Assembly (NCBI RefSeq): GCF_001540865.1 | Contig: NC_033632.1 | Span: 1,086,478-1,150,477 of the forward strand | Reading direction: 5' to 3' | DNA: 64,000 bases | From: Ananas comosus | Taxonomy: Eukaryota; Streptophyta; Magnoliopsida; Poales; Bromeliaceae | In this document: positions 1 through 11,778 of the stretch, one piece after another | Layout: each line of letters opens with the position of its first letter | Numbering within the stretch: position 1 is the stretch's first letter | Notes under the pieces: model-generated | Databases searched by the model: none | Told to the model about the DNA's origin: nothing | The model's input: the letters and a program-made list of their open reading frames with translations, nothing else | Position numbers and translations under genes: made by a program

Positions 1-702
1 TGGACAGGTAATACGATGCGATGTGTAGTTCCAAACCATAATGGGCCAAGAAAATTGGAGCTTTAACATGAGAAAATTAACAGTGACCCCTCAAACATAC
101 ACAATTTTGCATTGGACCCCTCTCATTATTATTACTATTATTTTTTGATTGCCCTTTCACTTTTGATTATTTTTTGAATTAATTTCTTTTAATCAACCTA
201 TCTAGGAATAATTTTTTTCCCAAATTTGTCAACGACTTAATCAAATTTAATTATTTTAGTGAGTTTTTAACAAGCAGAACTAAATTTCATGATTTATGGC
301 TAGTAGAGCAATTCAATTTTTCTTTTGGAAAGAGATGGTTTAATCTGCTTTTTATGCGGGAGAGGATATTAGATAGCATGAACAATGAATAATCTTTCGG
401 ATATTTTAAAAATACACATGGAGACAAACTAATTAAAAAAATTACCCACCATCACAAAACAAAACAAGTAGAAATTAACACAAAATAACAAAGCTTCATT
501 TATAATATTAGCAATACAACCATCACAAAACCATTCCACTCCATCCAAAAGACACATACTAGAGTATCCATGAACTTAAAAAACAAAACCTAAAACTAAC
601 ACTTTGCTTAATTGCTTGAAGTATAATTAACTAAACGCTAACACACACACAAACACACACCCATCAAACTACCACATTAAGAAAGACTAGAGGCCAAATA
701 GA
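1..702. other. AT-rich intergenic sequence
   Basis: No open reading frame, RNA gene or recognisable transposon is seen. A short CA-rich run lies near 641-662, just past the stop codon of the defensin-like gene read on the minus strand, so part of this stretch is probably its 3' untranslated region. Confidence 0.4.
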
Positions 703-1401
703 TCATGCAATGATGCAGCAGCAAGTGAGGGTCTCGCCATATGGAACGCAGAGCACCGCCGTCGGCGAGTGGCCCGCCGCCGCACACGGCGCAGCGCAGT
801 CCGCCTTCGTATGGCACGGCCCGACAAAGTCGCAGTCGCTGCCCTCGTCATTCAATGAGTACCCTAAAATTAATATACGAGGACATGCATTACCAACTAC
901 GTAACAAAAAAAAATCAATGTGCATTATTAACAGAAATACTTTTACTATTAGTGAATATTGAATTATATTAAATTTTAAAATTTTGATTAATTGATAGTA
1001 GACATGATTATACGAATATAATTTTATTAAACAAGAGGATATTCTACTTTGATGTAACTATATATGTCTTTTTCTCTATCAACCACATATATAGTTGCCT
1101 ATGTTATTGTGGCATGAAACCAAAGAATAAATATATGCACAAATACATGTATGCATGCTTTGCTTAATTTAAAGGATACATGCGTATAATTAAGTAAGCG
1201 AAGTTAAGTAAGCGAAGTTATTAGTGGAAAACATGTGAATTCAAGGATGTAAACAGCTCCAAAACAAGGTAAAACAATTTGACATGAAACAAAACTATTA
1301 TGATACTAAAGGTCGCGGCACGAACTAGCTGATTGAGAGGAAGTAATCAGAGAGAGGAGGAAGAGAAGGCCAACAAAAACCATGAGCTTCTTAGACGCCA
1401 T
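703..1401 (-). CDS. Defensin-like cysteine-rich secreted peptide
   Basis: Predicted two-exon gene: exon 1 at 1401-1326, exon 2 at 863-703, with a 462-bp GT-AG intron in phase 1; the product is 78 residues. Residues 1-25 form a signal peptide: MASKK, then a Leu/Val/Phe-rich core, then SSQSA. The mature part has eight cysteines in the order C, C, C, C, C, CCC (SDC, GPC, ADC, APC, VLC, TCCC). Small plant defensin-like (LCR/DEFL) peptides have the same architecture, with the signal peptide on exon 1 and the cysteine-rich domain on exon 2. Such peptides are secreted and act in defence or cell-cell signalling; the role of this one cannot be told from sequence. The donor (A|GTTCGT) is weak, but it is the only nearby one that keeps the frame. 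A TATA box lies about 100 bp upstream of the ATG. Confidence 0.72.
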
Positions 1402-1502
1402 TATACTTCGAAAATAATAATAATAATAATACTAAAACCAGGGCTTGGTGGCTTAGGGCTTATTGTTGTGAGAGAGAGAGAGAGAGGAGAAAAGGTTCTC
1501 TC

Positions 1503-1511
1503 TATATATAA
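1503..1511 (-). promoter_or_regulatory. TATA box of the defensin-like gene
   Basis: On the minus strand a TATATATA run lies about 100 bp upstream of the predicted ATG at 1401. A GA/CT dinucleotide run (about 1470-1488) sits between them, as is common in plant core promoters and leaders. No transcript evidence is available. Confidence 0.45.
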
Positions 1512-1961
1512 GAAGATGTTTCCTATAATAGGAAGGAGTGCGTACTTAACAAAGATATTCCCTCTTGTCCTTTTTTAATAAGGTTTTTAATGCTTGATAT
1601 GGAAATTATTGAACCATGATCCTCACATTATTCAGTGATAATAAATGCTATAAGGTTTTCCATGATTTTTAATCAACCAAACAATGGTTACAAATCTTTT
1701 TGTGGTAATTTCTTTCCTTTTCAGTGTTATTGAAAGAGATTTGGACATGTGCACCAGGCATTTTCTTATTAATTACCTGGATTATATATGATCTTAATTT
1801 GTCGTAAGGGTTAGCCTAGACCCAATTCAACAAACCGATTTGCTCGCTTCTGATCCGAATCCATATATTCGAGAATATAATGAGGTTCGGGAGTTATCCT
1901 GTAATCTGATATTCAAACAAACATTTAGATTTATAATTTAAATTCAAGTTTGTAATACCAA

Positions 1962-2032
1962 GCACCAGTGGTCTAGTGGTAGAATAGTACCCTGCCACGG
2001 TACAGACCCGGGTTCGATTCCCGGCTGGTGCA
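1962..2032 (+). tRNA. tRNA-Gly (GCC)
   Basis: A 71-nt cloverleaf. The acceptor stem GCACCAG pairs with CTGGTGC, followed by discriminator A at 2032. The D arm carries the A box (TGGTCTAGTGG), the anticodon GCC is at 1994-1996, and the B box GGTTCGATTCC is in the T arm. It has no intron and no encoded CCA, as expected for a nuclear gene. A T run shortly after the 3' end would serve as Pol III terminator. The gene looks intact; its 3' end is the left edge of a local tandem duplication. Confidence 0.95.
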
Positions 2033-2236
2033 CTTGTATTTTTTCAACTCTGTTTCTGATTTTATAGTCCAGGGTTGTAATCTGCAATTAATTAAGTTGG
2101 TCCAAGTTTTTTCTTATCTTTTTTTGTTCTGGTGCACTTGTATTTTTTCAACTCTGTTTCTGATTTTATAGTCCAGGGTTGTAATCTGCAATTAATTAAG
2201 TTGGTCCAAGCTTTTTCTTATCTTTTTTTTGTTTTG
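2025..2236 (+). repeat. 104-bp tandem duplication of tRNA 3' flank
   Basis: The sequence from CTGGTGCACTTG at 2025 onward is repeated from 2129 with only a few differences (one substitution and a T-run length change). The unit begins inside the tRNA acceptor stem, so the second copy carries the last eight tRNA bases (CTGGTGCA) and the T-rich Pol III terminator region but no tRNA body. Confidence 0.9.
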
Positions 2237-3070
2237 GGTGGGAAAAGAGTGTAGGTTAACAGTTGCAGCTCAATTTTAGAATTTATTTTGAAAAATGTAT
2301 TGGCTGTAAAGTTAACTGTTTTAATTTACTAGAGACATGTTTGGGTATTATAACGCGCAGCACTATTTGCTTTAAAGTACCGTCCGAATAGTGCCGTTAG
2401 AAAAAGCACTAAAACTGGCCATCAATCGACTCCATGTGTAAGATCACCACCGTCTACCACATATATGATATATGTAGCAGTGAATACACTAGTTTATAGG
2501 AGACAAAAGTCCATAGCCTTGTTACCTAATATGCTCAAACGAATATGATCATCCACGATTCGACGGCGGAGATCGCAACCTAAGAATCCGACCATCTACA
2601 GAGGAAAACAGAAAAATTAAAAATAAAAATCCCACTTTGAGTTTTTCTTTAGATCAGAGTCACACAGGAAAGCCAAAACACCATACTCATTTTACTCTCT
2701 CTACCACCTCCTTATCTCTCATCTTGTACAAAATGAACACACACTCATGGTGGTAGACACTCAAATGCTGGAGAAAAAGGATACATCTTGGTGAAAGAAG
2801 ACTGACAGCATGAAGATTTCAGACAGCACAGGGGCTGTCACGAGTTGTGGAATGATCGATACAAGTGGCTTTTATACGAAATTACTATAGAAAATGTAAA
2901 ACTAAGCATAATGCACATCCTTATTATACAAACAAAGACTTGGAGTATCGCACTAGTTTTGAATTGATCATGCTTGTTCCGTAAGATGTGTAGCACACAC
3001 ATACATCTAATCTTTTCTACAATATATATCTCATCAATCTAGCGCGCGAATTTGAGATCTCGTACCTGAT
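2237..3070. other. Intergenic sequence, VPS45 3' side
   Basis: No gene is recognised. The right part lies immediately after the VPS45 stop codon (minus strand), so it should contain that gene's 3' untranslated region. No clear transposon ends were found. Confidence 0.4.
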
Positions 3071-6000
3071 CTATACTGCAGTGGTCGTTCGGTGTATTCT
3101 TTGTGCCTCTTCCAAGTCCTTTAGAAATCTGCATAGTTAACCAATGGAATAGATATTAACATCCCATGATTTGACCTTGCTTAATAATAAAGAGAAAATA
3201 TGCAAGAATTTCAGCTTCAAAATTCTAAAGAAGGATTATATTATAGAGAGTACCGGGTCATTTGATTTTAGAAAATTCTGTTAGAACTTATCATCAACTT
3301 TTGTATTTCTTATTTCAAACTTATTTTGTATCTCAGATGGTATATCATGTTTGTCTTTGTAGCAGAAACTGTTATTTTCTGACAAAACCTGACAAATATT
3401 TTTTAAATACAACATGCTACTTGAGGATTCAAGTCGAAAAGACTGGACTTGTCGGACTTGTTTGAAACGATCTATAAGCGGGGGGCACCCTTACACTTTT
3501 CCTTCATAGATAATGCATGTTGATCATTCTTAAGGGAAATTACAGAAAGTTTGCTGACCTTTTAGAATTGAGAACTACAGAGCCACCGAGAAAGAAACGA
3601 GTTCCGGAGTTCGTGGCATTATGAAGAGCAACAGTACGTGCTTCCTCATAAGTTGTTCCACCAACAATGAAAATCACTACATCCTGTGGTCTGCATTAAG
3701 ATAAGCAAACATATTTAAGATAGTGGAGACACTGTTAATATAAATAGCTTGGTCCACATAATACAACAAATCCGTGAAGACAGTGTACAATGGTAAATCC
3801 TAGGAAAACATATAAACCATGCTCAGCAATTCCTAAAATCCTATGATTTAGCACAAAGAATTGTTCAACTGATCAGCGTCCAATGTTAGTTTCAGATATT
3901 CTATTTGTGTCAACAAAGAACAAGGTGACTTTTACTAACCTGCCCTGTTGAAAGTGATTGCCAACAAAAGGGTAGTCGGCATCTCTTAGTCGCCCCTTGA
4001 CAATCCCCTCCATGGTTTGAAAAAGAAGAGGTTGATGTTGAGTATAAACATTCTCGACGCCCTGTAACCAACAGGAGGTAAAACTTTTAAATATATTTCC
4101 TTGCAGAATCACTATTTTAATATACATTTCTGTAATATCTGAAATCCTCATATATGCCCCTAGACAGTACAGTTTCCTAGAACATTCTTAGAAAATTCTC
4201 TTGTAACTTGCTTATCTATTCGATTCATGGGGAGTTCATTCTGTACTAGATAATTTTTTTACGAGGGGCATTTTTATGTAAGTACAAGGGTATATACGTA
4301 TGAAATTAAGCTTTCAAAAAGCATTTCTGAAAACTCAGATTTTACAGTGATATAATTGTCACGAGTACATGTAAATAACTTATATAATGTGCATTAAACG
4401 ATCTTAATGAGAACTCTGATTACAAACCTTGAGTCCGCGTGCCATATTGCGAGCAATATTTAGGAGATCCCGGTTCCCATATAAGTCACCTGTTCGCTTA
4501 TCAACACCAGCCTGCTTGAGGAGGAACTGAACAAGCTGTACACCAAAAAAATTTAAAGCTTATTAGGCGTTCGAAAATTCAAAAAGAGTAGATGTGTCGA
4601 TTAAGTAAACAAAACCCTAAGACCCTACAAACCAATAGGTGATATCTATGTGCCTAGTTGTCTCCTAGTTGGATCCCAAAAATCCAACAACAAAAAGAAA
4701 AAACCTGACTTGCTAATAATAGGTGTAAGCATATGAATCTTTTGTTTCTTTGTAGTCTTTAATATTTTACTTCTTATAGTCATCTCGACTTACTGCACTT
4801 GGGAAAGATGGATAAATGACCACACACAACCAAGATTAAAGTCTAGAAACCGAAGCCTTGGAGAACACATTAATTGTACTGTAATTATGGCTTCATGTGT
4901 TTTAAAATAAGGTCTACCCTCAACTACATGTGTAGAGAGAGAGAGACCAAAAGAGAGTGTATGTAACAAAGAGACCCTCCCAAAACCATGAAGATAACAT
5001 ATGGTCCAAAATTGAATTGGATTTGAGCTAGACTTCCAAGCAAATTTTACCCTTTAAACTTACTCACTTATCTAACCCTCTGTTAAAGTCCATAATGTAG
5101 GAATCCACATCAATAACAATATCCATGTGAACAATCATTAATTTAGCCGCTAGTTTACCCCCTATCAATGCATGGTAACAACCAAAGTCGAAACAAATGG
5201 AATTGAAAGCTAACAAAATCTCAACAAAAGCATTTTGGGTTAGATACATTACACCTGGCTTATACTTTGCAGATCTTGAAGCTAGTTTGTTAAAAAGTTG
5301 CATCAACTGGACAGGGCTCTCCTTCTCGTAGCGCAAAGCATACAACAAAACCAATCTTAAGCGGTCAATATCAGAAACACTTTCATTGTTCAGCAGATTG
5401 GTTACAGCCTGCAGGTCAGTAATAAGTCAGATCTCGGTAGATATCACTTCTTTATTCGAGAAAACAACTGGCGAGGTAAAACCCTAACTTATCTTTATTG
5501 ATGAAATTAATTGACGAAAACAAAAGGAAGGTTTAGCCTCTTATTTACAGGCACGCAGAAACCCTAATACTAGTAGGATTATTATTCTAATTCAAATCAA
5601 ATTAATAACTAAAAGTAATCCTTAAATAAGAAGAAATTAAAGTAGAAACCCTATTCCGAATAGAAATAGGTTGATTGTAACACGATGATAGGTAGAATCT
5701 AGATGCTTTTACTACTTTTCAACTTTCTTAGATTGTTATGCGTGCTTGAGAATATCCAACATCCAATAAATTGAAATAATCCAGCTAGCCAAGATACAGA
5801 ATAAGCTTATATTCTTAAGGATCTTCATCAAAGCACTCAGAATAATTGTAAGAGCAATTGCGATGCAACTTCCGCATGCGTATACTCAGCATGTAATTCT
5901 TCTTGACATAATCAATAGCCCCGTTCTACAATTCAACAGCAACCCACTCAGCTTGTGCTTACTTGAAATTGCCAATATTTCCAATCATAAAGCAAGGAAG

Positions 6001-9000
6001 GGATCTAGCAAGTATTGTTTTCTTGTTTTGTAAAAAAAATGTGCCTACGGATCAAAGCAGTTAATCAAATGCAATAATAGTAACTGTGACATGAATTTGG
6101 TGGTTATGCAGAATATATGACAAATAAGGTACAAAATCAATTCAATAAACAATAATAGAGAAAGAGCAACCTTAATATATTAAAACGCAATAAAGTCTGT
6201 AAGACTTGTAGCATGACAAACACTGTGATATGAGCATGTAAACTACCTCAAAGCATGACAAACACTGATATGAGCATGTAAACTACCTCAAAGGCTGCTG
6301 CTTGTCCACTGTTACATGCAAGCTCTTGCTCTGTTTGGGAGACTAACATAAGCTTCCGTTCTTCAACAATTCTGCTCATTTCTGTGACCATTGTCACATG
6401 CTTTGATACATTTCCATGCATCTTTCGGTACTCCGGATAGTTATTAACAAATTTTGCCATATCCTCTGCAGCAATGACGAATAGAAAATTGACTTAAAGT
6501 GACTAGAACTTTACCACAATTTCAATTGAATCAAATTTCTGAGAGTGGTAAATTAGGCCTGTTCAGACAGCCTGGAGCTTCTACAGAGTGTTGTTAAGTA
6601 AAGATATTTGATGAAGCACGAACAACTTTGTTCAAAGCCCCCATCAGAAATAGGAGTATCAAGATTGGAGTTTCTGCTTTAAGAGCATGTAAGCTCATTG
6701 CAATTTCTCACCATAGCAAAAGGTCCAGAGAAGTTTCTCAAGAAGCCAGGCCAAAAATGGCACTTAGGAAGCATGATACAAATTGAAATAGTGACACAGA
6801 TTTCCCTTGTACATGCCAAAGAGCTGACTTGAGTGTACCTATTGTCTGAATGTTCTGGTTACTCTTCGCAATTTGTTGAAATTCATCTACCATTCTCTTA
6901 ATATTCATTCCAAGATCTCCAAAATTTTCAAGCATGTTGGCTTTAAAAAATTCATCTTGTTCTGATGACAGAACAACCTCCTGCATCAGCAAACTCAAAA
7001 TTAGCGCTTCCATAACAAAAAGATATTCAAATGTTGTATAAAAGCGAGTAGGTAGGATGGCATATTTAATTTCAGTAACCTGCTGGTCTTTGGGAACATT
7101 GCCAATATTCCTTAGATCTACTTTGTTATCTTGAATGCCGATAAGTTCATGGACCATTGCCTGCAAATGGTCAAAAGAAGAAAATATTATGATGATAATA
7201 ACTACAATAAGAAACTAATATGTGCAGGTGCTGTCGGGAGTACTTGATATGTCCATTGATTCAGCAATGGGGTAACAGGGTCATCTCTCCTATCAATTAC
7301 TAGCAACAGTGGAGAGATCTCCGTACGCCTGAAATCGAAAAGACCGCTTTCCTGCTCATACATAAGCTTCTGCAAAACTTGAATGAAATGCATGTTAAAT
7401 ACGACTTTCGGTTTCAACATACAGAATAAATATATAATTTTATATATACCCTTGTAAAATCTGAATTTTCATATGTAAGTGTTGAAAGTGCATTTTTCTT
7501 AGAAATGTACCCTTATCTTAGGTTGGGGAGTCGTCCAATTGACGAGGTTTAGTTGATTTTCTATTAGAATAATCTACAAGGAAGAGCATTTCGGCAATAA
7601 CAAGAGTATACATTAAATAAATTATGTTTTTAAAGAGTGTATTTGAAAATATGGAAGGATATATCAAAATAGATAACCTTTTTATGAGTAAATATTGCAA
7701 AGATGCCTTTCTATTATAGATGATAGATAGTTGACACAACCACAACCATAAAAGGGAAGCTTGCTTTACATCATTGACAACTATAGCATATGTGCATGAT
7801 GTTGCATTAAAGTAATAATTCACTCACAGCAGATTCTTGAGCAATCCTTTTAGCAATTTCTGACGTGCGTTGATATCGAATGACAGGGCGGCGTTTTAAG
7901 GCTAAGAATACTGCAGTGATTCCATCAACTGCTCGATCACAGAAGCTTTGTGTGCTTGGGGGATCCACCACTGTAGGGAGCATGTATATGTGGTTCATGT
8001 TCATATTCAAAGTGAAGTGGTAAGGATCAATGGCACAAAAATCAGCATAGAACTCCTGCAAAGTTTAAAAGCATGCATAAAATAGAGTGCCATCATAACA
8101 GCTTCAAAATTAAGCATTCCAAGATTTGAAAGTTTAGGGCTTTCAAACAGCTTAGATTCCAAGGATGTTCAAACTTGACTTACCTATGTTCTTTTATTAA
8201 CACACTACATGAAATTCCTATGGGACACACACAATACCTTTTTATGATTTTTATGGGACACACACATAAAACTTAAATAAGCATAACATAAATAAGAACT
8301 ACAACTAAAGCACATAACTGAGCAGAATGAACACCTAGAGGAGAGGCAACAAAAGAAACTTACTTGAACTTGCTGAACAACCTCCTGGTCATCCGAATCA
8401 GCAAGCACTTGAATTTGAGGAATCTTCAAAATGTTGGAGAAAACTTCAAGACAGAAAAATCAATTATAACCTCATAGAACAAAGTTGCTTGATACAAAAT
8501 GACAGACAAAGCATGCGTAGCATACATAAGTGATATTCTGCAAATCTTGGAGTAGCCAATTGGCGCCGTAGCTTCTGGATGTTCTCTGATGTTGGGCGAA
8601 GGAAATAAACTGCTTTGAGATGCACCATTGATTCTTTTGACATGTTATCCACTGTTTCCACCAGAAAGACCTCCTTCCTAAGTAAATCCGATTGGCTATA
8701 TACAACACTTACAATACTGACCTGCATGGCCATCGAAAAATTCCAAATGTGATCAGAAAAATCAAAAGGGCCTAATAATAATGAGTAACACTTAATAACA
8801 AACCCTTTTTGACATGCTTTGATCTACAAAATGTTATAAAGATTTCACTTTCTTCTGCAATTCTGCCTTTAAGATTATAGATTATAGAGAAGTAAATTCC
8901 AGAAAATGATTAACAAACTCATTCCAAATCAAACAATTCGATATCAAAACAATTCCTCATGCAACCAGAAAATCAGAAGTTGCATCTAAACACTAGATTC

Positions 9001-9337
9001 ACTTTGATTACGGGAAAAAAAGGGCAATGTACATTTCACTTTCTTCTTCAAATTCGGCTTCAAGTCTATAGACTCCTACACAGGAGATCACACAACAACG
9101 GCTAACACAGTCATTTAACATCGAACAAGTTCGGCATTGCAACACATCCACAGGCGATCACAAAGCTCCATTTCACCGGGTGAGATCTAGAGCAATGCGT
9201 AAGAACTAGGGTTTACAACAATTCAGGGATCGCGGCGAGATCGTTACCGTTTGGGGATCGAGGATGACGACCTTCATGCCGGAGATGTCCTGCAACATCC
9301 GATCGATGTAGTCTCGCACCAGCGGGATCAGCACCAT
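3071..9337 (-). CDS. VPS45: VPS45, Sec1/Munc18-family vesicle-fusion protein
   Basis: Thirteen exons (minus strand): 9337-9248, 8721-8526, 8443-8364, 8055-7828, 7369-7244, 7160-7080, 6980-6839, 6465-6287, 5408-5253, 4535-4428, 4061-3940, 3690-3559, 3128-3071. All junctions are GT-AG, phases agree, and the product is 565 residues, close to plant VPS45 (about 569). Recognisable blocks in order are [115 protein letters not shown] and [13 protein letters not shown]45 binds the syntaxin TLG2/SYP4 class and supports SNARE assembly at the trans-Golgi network/early endosome. The last residues (IHRTTTAV) differ from the Arabidopsis end, as that tail is variable. The gene appears intact. The exon 8 donor lies in a short tandem duplication. 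Confidence 0.96.
6210..6291. repeat. Tandem duplication covering a VPS45 splice donor
   Basis: A roughly 41-bp unit (AGCATGACAAACACTG...ACTACCTCAA) occurs twice in a row: 6210-6251, then 6252-6291 with two bases missing. The second copy includes the last bases of VPS45 exon 8 and its GT donor (6286-6285). The first copy recreates the same donor context 40 bp into the intron. Confidence 0.88.
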
Positions 9338-9360
9338 GGTCGGAGGACTCGCTCGGATCC

Positions 9361-9384
9361 GATTAGGGTTAGGGTTAGGGTTTT
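9361..9384 (-). promoter_or_regulatory. Telo-box-like repeat in the VPS45 leader
   Basis: About 25 bp upstream of the VPS45 ATG, the minus strand reads AAAACCCTAACCCTAACC and one more unit, that is, three CCCTAA units. Telo-box motifs (AAACCCTAA) are common near transcription starts of plant housekeeping genes and are bound by telobox-binding factors. The array is far too short for an interstitial telomere. Confidence 0.6.
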
Positions 9385-9649
9385 CGAGGATCGTTGGTGG
9401 CAGTGGGAAACGGAGAAAGGTTATTACTAGGATGAACAACAACAATATAAGTGAGCAACCGATGGATCGAATCGAAGAGAGGAGGTGGTGACGACGATTT
9501 CAGGTCAATTTTGCGGCAAAGTCCACTTATCTTTTATTTTACAACTTTGATGCTTTGCCACTTATACAAAATTTAATATTTTGCCGTAATGGAAAAGATA
9601 AATTTATTTTTTAATATTTCAAAATAAAAGTATTTGATAACAATTTAGG

Positions 9650-10748
9650 GTTAATTACACCAATGGTCCCTAACCTTTACACTATTTTTCAATTTGGTCC
9701 CCAACCTTTTTTTTTTGCAATCAAGTCCCTAATCTTTTGATTTCATTTCAAATAAGTCTCAGCCGTTAGATAGCTGTTAAAATTAACGGAAAATACCATA
9801 TCAGCGTCACGTCAGCGCCACGGAGGTGCCACATCAGCGCCATGGTGGCGCTGTGTCAGCGAATTGCAAAAAAAAAAAGGTTGGGGACCAAATTAAAAAA
9901 TGATGCAAAGGTTGAGGACCAATGGTGTAATTAACCCATTAAATTTATAAATTCAAAAAAAAATTTAATTTAAGATTTAAATTTTAAATTTAAATTTAAA
10001 TTTTGAATTCAAATTTAAATTGGAATTCAAATTCCGATTTTGAATTTAATTTTAAATTTTTAATTTTAAATTCAAATTCACATTTGGAATTCTAAATTCT
10101 AATTTAATTTCAAACTTCGATTTGAAATTTCAAATTCAAAATGTGAATTTGACTTCGAAGTTTAAATTCAAATTTAGAATTGAAATCAAATCTTAAATTC
10201 AAATTTAAATTTTAAATTCAAATTTAAAATTTAAAATCAAAATTTTGAATATGATTTTAAATTTAAATTCATATTTTAAATTTAAATTTCGGTTTCAAAA
10301 CTTTTATTTTAAATGTAAATTGAAATATCAAAATCAAAATCAAAATTTTAAGTTTGAATTCAAAATTTAGATTCAATTAAAAATTTAAATTTAAAATTTG
10401 AATTTCAATTCAAAATTTTAATTCAGTTTTAAATTCAAATTCAAAATTCTAATTTCTCGTTAGTTTAAAATTTTAATTTTAATATTATTTTTGAATTTAA
10501 ATTTAAAATTTTGAATTTTTTTAGGGACCAAAATGAAAAATGTGCAAAGTTTAGGGACCTAATTGACATGAAAAAGGTTGCCATATAGACGCTGACATGG
10601 CGATTCCGTTAATTTTAACAGTTTTTTTAATGGTTGGGACCTAATTGTAATAAAATAAAAAGATTAGGGACTCAATTGCAAAAGAAAAAAGGTTGGGGAC
10701 TCAAGTAAAAATTGATGGAAGGGTTGGGGACTACCCGTGTAATTAACC
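9650..10748. mobile_element. Non-autonomous DNA transposon(s) with long imperfect TIRs
   Basis: The left end, GGTTAATTACACCAATGGTC, and the inverted right end, GGTTAATTACACGGGTAGTC, match, and the similarity runs inward over phrases such as GGTCCCCAACCTTTTT and GTCCCTAATCTTTT. A second inverted copy of the left arm ends near 9937, so this is either one element with an internal copy or a short MITE (9650-9937) beside a larger partner. No transposase is present. The homologous site after the N at 11227 lacks it. Confidence 0.7.
9945..10520. repeat. AAATTT/GAATTT low-complexity block
   Basis: About 575 bp made almost entirely of permuted short words (AAATTT, AAATTC, GAATTT, TTTAAA), with essentially no other sequence. 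It fills the centre of the 9650-10748 element. The words are not in strict register, so it is a degenerate satellite-like filler rather than a clean microsatellite. Confidence 0.75.
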
Positions 10749-10756
10749 ATTTTTAA

Positions 10757-11706
10757 ATTTTAATCTCGTTTTCAATAACTCGGACTGATAAAAACTGATT
10801 CTGATTAGAATATATGAGGCATACACGCTAGTAATAATAACTGGACTTAAGTATTTTTGGCCGATTGTTTAGGACCCAACGAGTTATTATTGCTGGTGGA
10901 TCGGGTCGTTGTAATTAGTATCAGAGTCGAATACCAGCCGGAAGTGTGAGAGCTAAGGGGCTGTTTAGTTTCTCGTAAAGCTGCGGAAAAAAAATTTTTG
11001 GTAGAAAAAAAATTTTCGGAGGAAAAAAAATTTTACGTTTATCCATTTGGTTTGTAGGAAAAGAAAATTAGTTTTTTGTTACGGTTGTTTAGTTGAAAGG
11101 AAAAAAAAGAAAAAGAAAAAAAATAATTATAAATAAAAAATTATTATGTATGTATTTTTTATTTTTATATATTATATATTATTAATATATAATAATTATT
11201 ATACTGCATATATTAATATTATAATTNAAATAAAAGTATTTGATAAAAATTTATCATTCTGTTGGGCTCTCTCTCCTGGTAGCAATTTTTTAAAATTTTA
11301 ATCTCGCTTTCAATGACTCGGACAGATAAAAACTGATTTTGATTAGAATATATGAAGCATACACGATAGTAATAATAACTGGACTTAAGTATTTTTGGCC
11401 GATGGTTTAGGACCCAACGAGTCATTATTGCTGGCGGATCGGGTCGTTGTAATTAGTTGCGGAAAAAAAATTTTCGGTGGAAAAAAAATTTTCGGAGGTA
11501 AATAAATTTTACGTTTTAGCGTTTTGTTTGTAGGAAAAGAAAATTAGTTTTCTGTTACGGTTGTTTGGTTGAAAGGAAAAAAAAGAGAAAAAGAAAAAAA
11601 TTAATTATAAATAAAAAATTATTATATATATATTTTTTATTTTTATATATTATATATTATTAATATATAATAATTATTATACTACATATATTAATATTAT
11701 AATTTA
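10757..11706. repeat. Near-identical direct duplication across the N at 11227
   Basis: Sequence 10757-11226 recurs at about 11293-11706. Shared phrases include AACTGGACTTAAGTATTTTT, GGATCGGGTCGTTGTAATTA and the AT-rich block ending TATTAATATTATAATT. The second copy lacks about 70 bp, including the left end of the Harbinger-like element. The short stretch after N (AAATAAAAGTATTTGATAA) matches 9622-9640, that is, the flank left of the 9650-10748 element. Confidence 0.85.
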
Positions 11707-11747
11707 TATTTGTAAATAAAATATATTTAAAATATATTGTACAATAA

Positions 11748-11778
<31 letters not shown>

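Noticed and set aside
9361..9384. Interstitial telomere repeat
   Set aside because: Only three TTAGGG units in a gene leader; better explained as a telo-box promoter motif.
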